Shown piece after piece: positions 27,427-40,200 of a DNA stretch of 64,000 nucleotides (position 1 is the stretch's first letter; each line of letters opens with the position of its first letter). Source of the DNA: Pseudomonadota bacterium (GTDB taxonomy: Bacteria; Myxococcota_A; Polyangia; Haliangiales; Haliangiaceae); contig JAKSDA010000633.1 in the NCBI GenBank assembly GCA_022360315.1, forward strand, positions 1 through 64,000, read 5' to 3'. The position numbers and the translations under genes were made by a program. The notes under the pieces are model-generated. The model made no database searches and was not told where the DNA came from. It was given only the letters and a program-made list of their open reading frames with translations.

Positions 27427-28742
27427 CCGAGTCGAGTAGCTCGCCCTTTCGTCGCCAGACCGTGATCTTGCTGGCCAGCATCGCAGCGATCTCGTTTGCC
27501 GCCGCAGTGGTCGTCGCAATTTTCAGCGAGGACATTTCGGCGCCGTCGTCCACTGGCGCCAATACCTATTCTCGCTCGGCCATCGGCCATCGCGGACTGG
27601 TCGAACTGCTCGAACGGCTCGACGTGCCGGTGCTGGTCAGCGAGCACAACTCGGCCGGCAAGGCGCGCCAGGGCGCTGCACTGATCGCCGCCGAGCCGAT
27701 CGTGCTCAACAGCGACGGCAAACGGGCTCGGGCGCTCCGGCAAATGATGGCAGAGAGCTCGATCATGTTGCTGATCATGCCCAAATGGTACGGTTTGCCC
27801 AGCGCGACCAGACCGGGCTGGATCGACGCTATCCAGCTTTTGTTGCCCGGCGAGATCACCCCGATCTTCGGCGCAGTGGGCCTGTCGGCCGAGCTGGTCC
27901 GGCCGACCTCGCCAGGACCGATTTCCGGCCCGCAGAGCGCCGCGCAAAGCCTGCTCTGGCAAATCGACAGCAGCGCCGAAGGTACGCTCTTTGCCGTTCC
28001 CACCCTGCGAGCACCCCAGCTCATCCGGTCCGACTCGCTGGCGCCGGTGATCAGCACTGCTGACGGCATCCTGCTCGGGGTCACCACCATCGACGGTCAA
28101 AAAGCCGGCCGCCCGGACCAGGATGGCCGGGAACTGTGGGTCCTGTCGGATCCCGATGTACTGTCCAACCACGGCCTGGGCAAGGGCCAGAATGCGGTCC
28201 TGACCGCCCAGCTCATCCAGATCCTGCGCGATCGCGGCTCGGGCACTGTGGTGTTCGACGAGACCATGCACGGCTTTCGCAAAGAGCCGAGCTTGTGGCG
28301 CTCGCTTTTCGAGTTTCCTCTCGCCCTGGTGACGATTCAGGCCTTTTTGGCCGTGGTCCTCCTGCTCTGGGCATCGACCGGTCGGTTCGGAAAGCCGTTG
28401 ACACCGGCGCCGGCCATCGAGCCGGGCAAGGCCTTCCTGATCGAGAGTACGGCCATGCTGCTGCGCTTCGGCCATCACGCAGATCATGCCCTGGAACGCT
28501 ATTTCCAGACCGCGCTGCGCCAGGTGGCGCACGCGCTGCACGCCCCGCAGCACCTCGGCGGACAAACCCGCATGGCATGGCTCGAACGGGTCGCACGCGT
28601 CCGTGGAATCGACGAAAATCTGGCTGACCTACAACGCGAAGTGGGGGCGGTTCGCCGTGGTCGGCGGGCCGACGAGGCGCGCGCTGTCGAGGTCGCCCAC
28701 CGGATCTACCGGTGGCGAGAGGCGATGACTCGAGATAGCTGA
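27423..28742 (+). CDS. DUF4350-containing membrane protein
   Basis: 439 residues from TTG 27423, which overlaps the upstream stop and follows a GGAGGGG site; the open frame continues to 27321 inside the preceding gene. One helix at the N-terminus (about 14-34), a periplasmic DUF4350-like domain (YSRSAIGHRGLVELLERLDVPV, later LWVLSDPDVLSNHGLG and VVFDETMHG), a second helix near 305-330 (FPLALVTIQAFLAVVLLLWAS), and a cytoplasmic helical tail. The domain is distantly glutamine-amidotransferase-like and in its family is a companion of MoxR/DUF58 genes. Biochemical role unknown. Confidence 0.72.
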   Translation: MTESSSSPFRRQTVILLASIAAISFAAAVVVAIFSEDISAPSSTGANTYSRSAIGHRGLVELLERLDVPVLVSEHNSAGKARQGAALIAAEPIVLNSDGKRARALRQMMAESSIMLLIMPKWYGLPSATRPGWIDAIQLLLPGEITPIFGAVGLSAELVRPTSPGPISGPQSAAQSLLWQIDSSAEGTLFAVPTLRAPQLIRSDSLAPVISTADGILLGVTTIDGQKAGRPDQDGRELWVLSDPDVLSNHGLGKGQNAVLTAQLIQILRDRGSGTVVFDETMHGFRKEPSLWRSLFEFPLALVTIQAFLAVVLLLWASTGRFGKPLTPAPAIEPGKAFLIESTAMLLRFGHHADHALERYFQTALRQVAHALHAPQHLGGQTRMAWLERVARVRGIDENLADLQREVGAVRRGRRADEARAVEVAHRIYRWREAMTRDS

Positions 28743-28825
28743 GCAATGGCAATGACCGCGACAGAAGCACACCTGAAGGCCGCACATAAAGGTCAGAATA
28801 GACGATCAGAATAGAGAATCAGACC

Positions 28826-29782
<957 letters not shown>

Positions 29783-29821
29783 TTGCCGCATCCCCCTCGA
29801 CGACTCTGTGAGCACTGGCCG

Positions 29822-31135
29822 ATGCGACCCACTCTGCGATGCGTCCTGATCTTTGCCGCCGGTTTTCCCGTCTCCCTGGCCACGGTAATGGTGTCGGCGC
29901 GGCTGTGGACCCTGTGGCTCGGTTATATCGGCGCTGTGGTTTTGATCGCCGGCGTCGACCTGGTCCTCAGCCTGCCTCGGCGCCACTTGAGAGTCGACGT
30001 CACCACTCCAGATACGCTCTATATCGGCGATTGCGATCATCTGATCATCGAGCTCGCTGCGCCGGGCTTCGGCCGTCCGGCCGCGCTCGACCTGGTGGTC
30101 GATGTCGACGACGAACTCGAGCCGTGTCCGATCCAGCGCGTGGTCATTCCGGCTCGAGGAACCGTCGAGGTCCAGGTGCCGTTGCGGCCACTGCGCCGCG
30201 GCCTGGTTTCTGTCGAAACAATGTGGCTGCGCTGGACCGGCCCATTCGGTCTGATGCGGCGGCAGAAAACCCGTCCGATCGGCCGCAATGTGTCGGTGGT
30301 GCCCAATATTCGGGCAGTCCGCGCCGCAGCGCTGCGGTTTTTTTCCACTCGGGATTTTATGGCCGGCCTCAAAGTCGAGCAGTACATCGGCGACGGCTCC
30401 GAGTTCGAGTCTCTGCGCGAGTACGTGCCCGGCCTCGACCATCGCGCCATCGACTGGAAGGCGTCGGCTCGCCACGTCAAGCTCTTGTGTCAGGAGTTTC
30501 GCGCCGAACGCAATCACCAGGTCGTGGTTGCCATCGACACCGGCCAGCTCATGAGCGAGCCCCTGGGCGGTATTCCCAAGGTCGATCACGCCATCAACGC
30601 CGGTCTGCTCCTGGGCTATTTCTGCCTGCGCACCGGTGATCGAGTCGGGTTATTCGGTTTTGATCAGCAGGTGCGCAGTTTCGCCGAACCGGCCGGCGGC
30701 ATGCAGTCGTTTGTCCGATTGCAGAAGCAATCGGCTGCTCTGGACTACCACCACGTCGAGACCAATTTCACCCTGGGTCTGGCCAGCCTGGCCACCCGGC
30801 TGCGCCGGCGATCGCTGGTCATATTAATGACCGATTTTGTCGATACCATCACTGCCGAGCTCATGCTCGACAACGTCCATCGCCTGGCCCGGCGCCATCT
30901 CGTCGTGTTCGTGACCCTGCGCGATCCCAGCCTTGCCAGCCTGGCCGCCGTCGAGCCCCGGTCGCTTTCGGATCTACACCGCTCGGTGGTGGCCACCGAT
31001 TTTGCCCGCGAGCGCGGAGTGGTCATCGAGCGGCTCAAGCGTCGGGGCGTGCATTGCGTCGATGCCACTCCCGAGGCGGTGTCCATGCACCTTCTCAACC
31101 GTTATCTCGACATCAAGCGACGGGAGCTCATCTGA
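29822..31135 (+). CDS. DUF58 domain protein (membrane-anchored vWA-like)
   Basis: 437 residues from ATG 29822. Two N-terminal transmembrane helices (about 5-45) and a beta-sandwich, then the DUF58 signature GDGSEFESLREYVPGLDHRAIDWKASAR. A vWA-like fold follows with the incomplete metal site VVVAIDTGQLM and LVILMTDFVDT. DUF58 proteins couple to MoxR ATPases. Because no separate vWA gene is nearby, this is the likely MoxR client or adaptor. Start has no strong ribosome site. Confidence 0.85.
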   Translation: MRPTLRCVLIFAAGFPVSLATVMVSARLWTLWLGYIGAVVLIAGVDLVLSLPRRHLRVDVTTPDTLYIGDCDHLIIELAAPGFGRPAALDLVVDVDDELEPCPIQRVVIPARGTVEVQVPLRPLRRGLVSVETMWLRWTGPFGLMRRQKTRPIGRNVSVVPNIRAVRAAALRFFSTRDFMAGLKVEQYIGDGSEFESLREYVPGLDHRAIDWKASARHVKLLCQEFRAERNHQVVVAIDTGQLMSEPLGGIPKVDHAINAGLLLGYFCLRTGDRVGLFGFDQQVRSFAEPAGGMQSFVRLQKQSAALDYHHVETNFTLGLASLATRLRRRSLVILMTDFVDTITAELMLDNVHRLARRHLVVFVTLRDPSLASLAAVEPRSLSDLHRSVVATDFARERGVVIERLKRRGVHCVDATPEAVSMHLLNRYLDIKRRELI

Positions 31136-31136
31136 T

Positions 31137-32165
31137 ATGCACGGACCAGCGCAGATCACACTCAAGAGCTACGAGTTTCGCCGCGAGCGCGAGCCGACCT
31201 GGCTCGCTCTCGAGGCCCTGGTCGAACGGGCACAAAAGAGCGGCTTTCACAGCCTTTCGGCCGACGAGCTGGCCCGGTTGCCCCATCTCTACCGGGCCAC
31301 CCTGTCATCCCTATCGGTGGCGCGCTCGATCTCGCTCGACCGCAACGTGGTCGAGTATCTCGAGAGCCTGGCCGGACGGGCCTATTTTTTCGTGTACGGC
31401 ACCCGCAGCCACGCCCGCGACGTTCTCGCCGAGTTTGTGCTGTATCGCTTTCCCGCGGGAATCCGCCGCTTCAAGTGGCACATCGGGCTGGCCGCGCTGT
31501 TTGTCATTGTGGGTGCCCTGACCGCGTTTTTCATCACCCTGGACAATCAAGAGCGGTTCTACACCTTCGTGGCCGAGGAGTACGCTCAGGGTCGCGGGCC
31601 GTCGTCCTCGACCAGCGAACTCAGGGCAGTGCTCTACAGCGAACACAGCCCTGGCGATGCGCTGGCCACGTTTGCCGCATCGCTTTTTACCCACAACGCC
31701 AAGATCGGCATCGTCTCGTTTTCGCTCGGGGTGGTCATCGGTCTGCCGGTGTTCTTGCTCATGTTCATCAATGGATTGGTGCTGGGTGCATTTGCAGCGC
31801 TGCATCACGCCCGCGGCCTGTCGGCCGATCTGTGGGGCTGGCTCTTGCCCCACGGAGTCACCGAGCTCGGCGCCATGGTCATCTGCGGCGGCCTCGGCCT
31901 GGCCCTGGCCCAGGCCCTGATCTTTCCCGGCCGGTCGACGCGTTTGCGCAATCTGGCCCAATGTGGCCGCCAGGCCGGGGTCGTGGTGGTCGGCGCAGTG
32001 ATCATGTTCTTCATTGCCGGCCTCATTGAGGGCATCTTTCGCCAGCTGGTCACCGATATCGCCATTCGCTACGCGGTCGCTGTCATCACTGCTGTAGCTT
32101 GGAGCCTGTATTTCGGCCTGGTCGGGCGGAGTCGAGACAGCGCGCGCGCCGAGGTCGAGCCATGA
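31137..32165 (+). CDS. SpoIIM-like (stage II sporulation protein M) membrane protein
   Basis: 342 residues from ATG 31137, one base after the DUF58 stop. A cytoplasmic helical part (about 1-110; SLSADELARLPHLYRATLSSLSVARS) is followed by about six transmembrane helices with the SpoIIM pattern LFTHNAKIGIVSFSLGVVIGLPVFLLMFINGLVLG and LLPHGVTELGAMVICGGLGL. In non-sporulating bacteria this protein occurs with RDD, MoxR and DUF58 genes. The organism is not expected to form Bacillus-type endospores, so the family name should not be taken as function. It overlaps the RDD gene by four bases. Confidence 0.85.
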   Translation: MHGPAQITLKSYEFRREREPTWLALEALVERAQKSGFHSLSADELARLPHLYRATLSSLSVARSISLDRNVVEYLESLAGRAYFFVYGTRSHARDVLAEFVLYRFPAGIRRFKWHIGLAALFVIVGALTAFFITLDNQERFYTFVAEEYAQGRGPSSSTSELRAVLYSEHSPGDALATFAASLFTHNAKIGIVSFSLGVVIGLPVFLLMFINGLVLGAFAALHHARGLSADLWGWLLPHGVTELGAMVICGGLGLALAQALIFPGRSTRLRNLAQCGRQAGVVVVGAVIMFFIAGLIEGIFRQLVTDIAIRYAVAVITAVAWSLYFGLVGRSRDSARAEVEP

Positions 32166-33109
32166 GTCGACAGGCGAATACTGGCGCGAGTGATCGAATC
32201 GTCGACCGCTATCTCGACCGGCGCGACCAGGGTGTGCGCAGAGAAGTCGTCACTCCCGAAGGGGTACCAGTGGGCTTCACCCTGGCCCGGGCTGGCGATC
32301 GCATCGGCGGATTTCTCGTCGACATGCTCATCATCTACGGAGTGATCATTGTCCTGGCCCTGCTCCTGGCCTTTGCATTCGGCTCCAGTCTGTCCCGCGC
32401 CAACTGGACCGTGCCGTTTATCCTGGTCTTTGTATTTCTCCTGCAGAACTTCTATTTTGTTTTTTTCGAGCTCAAGTGGCAGGGCATGACCCCGGGCAAG
32501 CGGGTGGTCGGCATCCGGGTCATCGACGGCCACGGCGGCGTCCTGGGCGCACACGCGGTCATCGCGCGCAATCTGGTCCGCGACATCGAGGTATTCATTC
32601 CCCTCCAGCTCATACTGGCTCCCGAGCAGTTGTGGCCCGGCGCACCGGGCTGGGCTCGGGCCCTGTCGAGCGCTTGGGCCCTGGTGTTCATGTTTTTGCC
32701 ATTGTTCAACCGGGACCGCTTGCGCATCGGCGACATGGTCGCCGGCACCTTGGTTGTGCTGGCGCCCAGGGCGGTCTTGCTGCCCGATATCGGCGGACAG
32801 GAAACTGCGGACAGTGCAGCTGGCGAAAACGAGTACCAGTTCACCGAACAACAGCTATCGATCTACGGCATCTACGAACTGCAGGTTCTCGAGGACCTTT
32901 TGCGCCAGGACGAGGACAGCCTGGCCCACATGAAGGCGATGGTGACCGTGAGCGAGCAAATTCGCCGCAAGATCGGCTGGGCCAGGCTCCGGACCGCCCC
33001 GGTCGATGATGAGCGCTTCTTACGCGCCTTTTACGCCGCCATGCGCGCCCACCTCGAACGCAAGATGCTCTTTGGCAAACGCCGCGAGGACAAATACTCG
33101 GGCGAGTGA
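32162..33109 (+). CDS. RDD-family membrane protein
   Basis: 315 residues from ATG 32162 (ATGA overlap with the previous stop). RDD domain (about 35-200) with LARAGDRIGGFLVD carrying the Arg-Asp pair, three or four transmembrane helices, MTPGKRVVGIRVID and RIGDMVAGTLVV. The C-terminal 100 residues are cytoplasmic and helical, with a Tyr-rich segment. RDD proteins are proposed to be membrane transport or exchange factors; partner is probably the SpoIIM-like protein. Last gene of the cassette, converging with the next gene after four bases. Confidence 0.85.
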   Translation: MSRQANTGASDRIVDRYLDRRDQGVRREVVTPEGVPVGFTLARAGDRIGGFLVDMLIIYGVIIVLALLLAFAFGSSLSRANWTVPFILVFVFLLQNFYFVFFELKWQGMTPGKRVVGIRVIDGHGGVLGAHAVIARNLVRDIEVFIPLQLILAPEQLWPGAPGWARALSSAWALVFMFLPLFNRDRLRIGDMVAGTLVVLAPRAVLLPDIGGQETADSAAGENEYQFTEQQLSIYGIYELQVLEDLLRQDEDSLAHMKAMVTVSEQIRRKIGWARLRTAPVDDERFLRAFYAAMRAHLERKMLFGKRREDKYSGE

Positions 33110-33113
33110 GAGC

Positions 33114-33848
33114 CTACTCGAAAACCCGGACCAGCTCTTCGACGTCGACCCCGTCTTTGATGTTGCGCAAGTCGTGATAGATGATGGCCGATACGACCGC
33201 CGAGAACGAGCCCCACAAGATCGATGTGACGAGGTTCAAGTAGACTGTATATTTGAGGTCGCTGATCGATTCGATCGAACTGCTGACCACTAGCCCGACC
33301 AATATACTCAACCCAAAGGCGCCCAGGAGGATCACCAGCCAAGTGGCGAAAATGGTCCCTTTGTGGCCGGTAGTGAGCTCGTGGCTGCGCTGCAGAGAAC
33401 CTATGATACCGCGACGTTCGACCACGGCGGCCGGCACTGCGACGTAGAACATGAGCGACAAGAGGATGCCCGGGATGATGAGCAGAAGGGTCCCCAGGCC
33501 GATGCACAGCCATGCGGTTATGCCGACTAAAATGACCGGGACCAGGCGCTTGAGACCGACCCCGATGCAATCGCCGATGCTCGCATGCCGGCCGCGCAGC
33601 TGCTGGAGTACGCCGTAGATCAGCGCTGCCGTGGCCAGGAAATTGAGCACAAACTGGCCGACCGAACTGACCCAGCTATAGGTCTGCAGACCGCTCGGCG
33701 ATAGGTCGCCCTCCAATGCCACCACGGTATAGATGATGAGCGGTGAATACACCAATGTGGTCAGGATGAAGAACGGTACGAAATTGTTGAACCAGACGGA
33801 GAAACTCCGTCCGATCACGTTACCAACTCGAAGTTCGTTTACGATCAT
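33114..33848 (-). CDS. Polytopic membrane protein, YciC/GDPD-membrane-domain-like
   Basis: 244 residues, ATG at 33848. Five to six transmembrane helices separated by short polar loops (SFSVWFNNFVPFFILTTLVY; LVPVILVGITAWLCIGLGTLLLIIPGI; HELTTGHKGTIFATWLVILL). The arrangement, two LIIPGI-type re-entrant helices with RSHELTTG between, resembles the YciC-like or glycerophosphodiesterase membrane domain group. It has no obvious catalytic residues. It faces the RDD gene tail-to-tail; it may belong functionally to that membrane cassette but is separately transcribed. Confidence 0.65.
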   Translation of the reverse strand: MIVNELRVGNVIGRSFSVWFNNFVPFFILTTLVYSPLIIYTVVALEGDLSPSGLQTYSWVSSVGQFVLNFLATAALIYGVLQQLRGRHASIGDCIGVGLKRLVPVILVGITAWLCIGLGTLLLIIPGILLSLMFYVAVPAAVVERRGIIGSLQRSHELTTGHKGTIFATWLVILLGAFGLSILVGLVVSSSIESISDLKYTVYLNLVTSILWGSFSAVVSAIIYHDLRNIKDGVDVEELVRVFE

Positions 33849-34229
33849 ACGTGCTCCTTGCCCCTTTTTGCCTCTGTCGAGGCGCTACGCAAAGAGCGAT
33901 CGTGTCTCCACGGGCTCGAAATGTCCAGCAGCAACCGGACAAGAAGGGACAAGAAGGGGACGGCCCCGCGCTGGCCGGAAATCTAGGGAGCCGCTATGAC
34001 GGGCAATTTCCCCACCAGGTCACCAATGCGGGCTTCGATCGACCCATCGCCGGCCTGTTGTGCGCGAAAATTATACATTCCATAGCGAGTGTCGCAGAAT
34101 CCCAACTCGCCAGCGGAGGAATCATTAGCGACCTCGAGAACACCTGTGGGATTCCATGCGAGCGTCGTAAACTTGCCAACTTCTACCAACGCACTCATCA
34201 GAAGCAGGCCGGCGCGATCTGGTAATCGC
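33849..34229. other. 381-base gap with a possible small reading frame
   Basis: A minus-strand frame 33983-34240 (85 residues, TTG start overlapping the stop of the macroglobulin gene) has plausible protein composition (GELGFCDTRYGMYNFRAQQA) but no family I know and no clear ribosome site; it could be a small downstream operon gene or a gene remnant. The right-hand side near 33940-33960 has a short gggacaagaag direct repeat. The remaining part is the leader of the membrane-protein gene. I see no RNA gene. Confidence 0.3.
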
Positions 34230-37200
34230 TCATTCCACAATCACCTTATCCGACCCGGACCGGCCGAAAGTCTCGGGAGAGTACATCTCTTCGGCCTTGG
34301 CCGGTGGGACAACATAGTTGCCTGGAGTGGTCGCTCGCGCAACATACGTGTATTCGTGCACGCCGGCCCACAGCAGTGACGCAAACGCCTCGATTCGCTC
34401 GTCGCGCATGTTCTGATGCTCGTACCAGGTCCTTTGCCACCACCAATATGGCCCTTGCTTCTGCGCGCTGGGATCTTGCGGAATTGCCCCGGTCACTGCC
34501 AGAGCTGGATTCATGGCCTCGAGGCCGGCTGGCAAAGGATCGACCAGGGCCACGTGATAGCGGCGATTTTCGGCCACCATGGTCAGGCGAACCCGGACCC
34601 GTGTGCCCGCCTTGATCTTCCACGTGCCATCGTCGAGACGACTCACGTCGCCGGGATCATCGACTGCCTCGTAGCGACGGGCCACGGCAAAGCCGTGATC
34701 AGCCGGATCCAGGGTCAAACTGGCCGGCGCATAGGTCATGCCGATGCGATAATACATGCGACCCCGGCCGTCTTTGTGCAAGACCACATCGCCCTTGCCG
34801 ATATCGGCCAGGTACTTCATGGGTACGTCGATGTGATGGCGATCGGTGGTGCGGCCGCGGAATCGATGCTCGCCAGCATAGCCATCGCCCAGCCAGGCTC
34901 GGGCAACAAAGTTGGGCGTTACGTTCTCATAGGTCTTGAAATAGCGATCCAGAGCGAGCAAAACAAACGCATTTTCCTGGGTATTGCCCCAGCGTCCGCG
35001 CTTTCTGTGGCCGAGTAAACCGCGCACCAGCTTGGCGATGAGATCGCTTTTTGGCTTGTCGGCGATCAGCGACTCGAGAATGATGCCGTCCGCGCGTCGG
35101 CTCGAATGCAGAATGAGGTGCCCGCCGTCGCTATACGAGGTAACAAAATTGGCTGCGGCCGCGGTTTCGGTGACCCGATTTTGCAAATGGCGGTGGATTT
35201 GAGCCAGTTCTTTGGCCGAACTGCGATCACCCGAGAGCACGCCGAGAAGCCAGCCAAGGGCGTCCAGCGGCAGTTTGTCGGCACCGGCTTGCCGGATCAG
35301 CTGGCGGGCTCGCGCGGTATCGACGTCGCCCATGGCCTTGCGGGTGTGCAGCGCATACGCGATGAGCGTCCAGCGGACCCGGTCGGGATACCAGCGCGGA
35401 ATATATTTCTCGACATTGCGCATATACTGTTTCGACCGGTCGAGCGACGACGCGGAGACCCGGAATCCGTTGGCCTTGGCCCGATTGAGCGCATTGGCCA
35501 CGTGAATGCTGAGATACGGCCACGATTGGTTACCCGGCCGCCACCAGCCAAAGCCGCCGTCCGGATTCTGCATGCCGCGGAGCTTCTCGATATCGCGGAC
35601 CATCGCGGCGTCGATCTCTTTGCGCGGCGGCAGCCCCGCGGCGCCAAACGCGTCGAGGACATCGCTCAGTGCAGCCACGGCCAGGACGCGCGAGGACACC
35701 TGCTCGGCACACTCGTACGGATACTGGACCAGATAGAGGAATGCATCGGTCAATGCCTGTAGCTGAGTCGACGATGTGGTGATGTCCAGGCCGCCAAATT
35801 GCTCGACCACGTTGCCCGGTAAGGCCACTGGCTGGCGGATGGCACCTCGATCGATCTCGCCGTAGGTGGCAAATGCTTCGGTCGTGGCCGGACTCCATAC
35901 CGGCAGGGCAAACTCGGATGCATCCGACCACCCTCCGGCTGCAGCAGCCACCTGGAAACGCGCTGTACCGGCCATTTCGGCCGCGGCCGGAAAACGGATC
36001 TCAACCCGGTCATTGGCCGGTACCGAGAGTGCCCGGCCCAACCCCGCAGTGAGCTGGGCATTGGTCGCCCGCACCGCCACCCGCACAGCCATGGCCTCGT
36101 CGGTCTGATTCTGCACCACAACAGGCAAATCGAAGCGATCGCCAAAGTTGAGAAAACGCGGCGCCGAGGGCCGCACCATGAGAGGCCTGCGGGCAGTGAT
36201 CGATGACTCACCCTTGCCAAACTGCCTGTCCCCGACCACGGCTACGGCCATGACGCGATAACGAGTCAGGTTGTCGGGAACGTTCACATCGACCGCAGCA
36301 CGGCCCTGAGCATCAGTTTGAACCCGGGGCGCAAACGTGGCCAGAGCGTTAAAATTGCTCCGCACTGCGATGGGTGCCTGACTCTGCCCACCGCCCACGC
36401 GACCGAGTGCCTTGCCCTTGGCCCGACTGAATCGCGCGGACTCTTTCGGCAGTGGAGCAGCCTCGGGATCGGGCGGCGCTTCTGCCCGTGCGCCAGCAAC
36501 CCCGCGTACAACGCCCTCGGCTTCCGCGTTGTCGGCCAGTGCAGATTGCAGCATGACCGGACTATTGCTATCGGCCAGCTCGTCGACGTCGATATCGAAC
36601 GCATCGGCGTCAGGTCGGGCCAGCTTGACGCTTTGTCGCAAATGATGATCGCGCGCACCGGACGGTCGCTGCGCATAAAATACCTCGATCGGATCGGCGA
36701 GCTGGTAGTTGCTGAGCGAAAGCACCGACTCGTCGACCACGATCACAGCAACTTCGGCACCCGATACCGGTTCGCCCCCGGCGTCGCGCACCGATATGTC
36801 GATCTGAGTTTTCTCTCCAGGGGCCAACTTTCTGTCACGAGGAGTGGCGTTGACCTGCAGAGTACGACTGGCGGCCGGCACGGCCAGATTGAGCTGGCCG
36901 GTGGCAAGAGCCGGCCGGCGGGGCAATTTTTCCACCGGGACACCTTGATCGTCGAGCCGCATGGCCGAACCCACAATATCCACCTGGACATGGACATTGG
37001 GAATATGGCCCTGGCGGATCGGGACTGTGACCACCGTGGTGGCCCTGTCCTTCAGAGTAAAACGCTGGGTGGATACAATGCCCGAGCGGCGGATGCTCAA
37101 AATGCCCTCGGCTGGCGCGAACGGCGACTGGATCAAAATCTCGGCAGTGTCGCCCGGCCGATATTGTTTTTTGTCGGGGATCAGCGTGACCTGTTCCAGC

Positions 37201-40200
37201 TCGACCTCGCGCGCTGCCGGTTGCTCGCCACCCGACACCCAGTAGGTCAATTCGGTATGGTTGGTTCGGCCCCGGTCGTCGACCACCTGGGCAGTGATCT
37301 TGTACTGGCCGCCTTCGGCAGTGTCGAACGAGCAAGAAAACGAGTCGTTTTCCGACATGCGCTCGCATTCCTGCGGATCCCGCTCCTCAGTGACGTATTT
37401 GCCCTTTTTCCAGGCCCAGTCCATTCGCACCGCGCGCAGCGACACCGGTTTTCCGGCCACCGCCTTGCCGTCGTGGTCGACCACGATGCCCTCGAGCTCG
37501 ATGGGCTGGCCTTTTTCGACGAAATACTTGTCGCGTTTGAGGCCGACGTAGAGCTCGGAAGGATGGACCAGCAAACCGGCATTGGCACTCCACGCCTGCC
37601 GGTTCACGTCCATGACCGTGGCCTGGGCAGTCACCTGCATTGGCCGGGGCGGCTTGACCGACAGAAAATCCACGCGCACGACATGCTTGCCAGTAGCGTC
37701 GGTCTTGCCCTGATGACTGTACGATTTGTTGGCCTCGGTTGGCCCGGGATAAGCCCAGCGGTGCCAGCCCCACCACGGCACCCAGGTGCCAAACGTGTAA
37801 TCGTCGCGATTGGGCGGGGTGAACGAGCCCGGTTGGGCCGTCACATGCCAGTTGACCTGGGCACCGGGCAAGCCGCCGCCAGCGTAATACTTGGCCTTGA
37901 CCGTGACATCGGCGCTGCTGCCAACCACATGCGGCCCCTGGCTGGCCTGCACATTGACCTCGAATTCGGGTCGGCGAAATTCCTGAATCTGAAAGCTGTG
38001 ATTGTGAGTGCGGCCGTTCACTGCGCCGCGACCCACAGCCTTCATCTCGATCCGGGCCCAGCCCAGATTAGGAGTTTTGGGCAGGGTAAATTTGCTATCA
38101 AATCCGCCGAGCGCATTGACCGAAATCTTGTCCTTGAGGATCTCGTTGCCACGCGGCCCGAATACAGTGTACGAAACCTGGTCGACCGCGCCGCCCAGGG
38201 CGATCAGATCGCCTCCCTCGCGGTTGTCGATCCGGCGCACCCAGCCCTTGATATGCACTTCCTCGCCGGGTTTGTACATGGCCCGGTCGTCGAATACATA
38301 CCAGCGCAGCGATTGGCCCGGATCGCGTCGACTCCAGCTTCCGCCACGACCCCACCAGGTCAATCGCTCGGGCAAGATAGCACTGTCGTTGCCCTTGCGC
38401 GCCAGCAATAGATGCCGGCCCTTGCTCTTTGGCGCAGACAGCGGCATCCGGGCCATACCGCGCTCGTCCGAGCTGGCACTCGTGCCAAACGGGGCGATCT
38501 CCAGCGATACTCCGGACAACGGCTCGCCATCGGATAACCGAGTGGCCCAGGCGATGAGCTCGGTGTCATCGACAAATGCATCCAATCCGATCTGAGTTGC
38601 CTGTACCCAGGCGTGCACCATGGGCGGACGCTGAGTCCTGGTCCACGGCGTCGGCTCGGCCACCACGACCACATGACCTGTACCATCGGCCGAGGCCAGT
38701 GCCGGTGACAGATCAATGGCAGTTTCGACCATCTCATCGGTCTCTCCACTCACCTCGATCACAGTGTCGGCGATTTGCGTGCCCGGCGGAGTATTTGGCG
38801 CGTACTGGCGATTCTGATGCGAATACGGCCTTCTCATGTATGCGGCAAATGCGTCCCAATCGCGAGGAGTAACCCGATAAAGGCGCACTTTCACCGCCTT
38901 GATATTGGTCGTGAACACGTCTAGGGTGCGCTTCTTGGCCGTCGGGTCGAGCACCACCAGGCCCTGCGGCCCCCAAAAACTGGGATTGGCGTCGCCGACC
39001 TGGAAGGTCAGACTTTCACTCTTGCCCAGGGCTTGGCCAAACCTGTCGGTGAGTTCTCCGGGCAACGTGACCGTATAGGTGGTTCGCCCCTTGCTGCGGC
39101 CGCGAAGGTGCAGATAGCGACCGTTGGCATCGGCACGGTATCCCGGCAACCGGGGCGAAATGCGTATCGACTCGGCATCGAACGACTCGACGTCGAGTGG
39201 ATTGTTGAATCGGACCGTCCACGGCGTCATGGGCGGACAGCTCGAACCGTACGAGCAGCGCGCTTGTTCGACCGCGAGCGGGGCATAGGTGCGAAATGAA
39301 AAACTCTGCGCGCTCTCGGTCTTGCGCGGTCCCTCGGCCGAGGGTGTTCCGGGGCCGACAACGACCTCGATGTGAGTGTCGACCGGAAGCCGAGCAGCCG
39401 GCCGAAACGCAACATGACGCGGCTTGTCTTGTTCTTTTGCCGCACTCTCGACCAAACTCTTGATAGCCGGGTTTTCGGCTATCTCGCGCTCGCTCAGGGC
39501 ACGGACCGGGTAGGTCTCGGCGCCGGCGCGCACAACGATGGTCTCGAGCACGGCCGGCGCATCGACCGCTTGGTCAAACAGGATAAACATGGCGGGATCG
39601 CGCGGCTGTGGACTGGTCGTGGGATGCGATTGTACGACCCGGGGCGGCGGCGTCTTGAATGTGAACGAGCTGGCTTCTGCCAGCGTGGCTCCAGTTTGAG
39701 AACGAGTACCGGCGGCAATCTCAACCCGGTACTCGGTAGCTTGGGGAAAACGCGGATCCGGATCGAAAAGCAGCGTGCGCGTACCGACCCAGCGCCAATT
39801 CCCTGTGGGCGTGGGCGTGAGCTTCACCGGGACACCCCGCGCCACAGTGTCGGTGTGTCCGGTCACTGCGACCATGGGCTGAGAAAATGTCACCGATAGA
39901 TGGGGAACCAGCGGCACGTTGCCCTCCGGAGCCCAGCGCACCACGCGGAGTTCGCTCGTGGTCTGTCCAGTAACCCGGCCTGGCTGCTCTGCCCCGCTCT
40001 CGATCCGGTCGGGCGGAAACTTGGCCGCAATGGACTTACCAGTGCGCGGGGCCGGCCTGGATCGATCGCGCAGGGCAAAGCTCTTTTTATCATTAAATGT
40101 GCCAGCGAGTGGACTGAGCCGACCGAGCAGAGCATTGGCCTCATCACCCGACAGCTCCGTCGCGACGGCTGGCTTGACCCGCACTGGCTGATATGGTCCA

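Noticed and set aside
31137..32165. Endospore formation gene
   Set aside because: The SpoIIM-like family is widespread in non-sporulating bacteria; no other sporulation gene is present.
36318..38411. Rightward 697-codon open frame inside the macroglobulin gene
   Set aside because: It is antisense to a strongly recognisable protein; long shadow frames are expected in GC-rich DNA, and its translation has no domain-like pattern.
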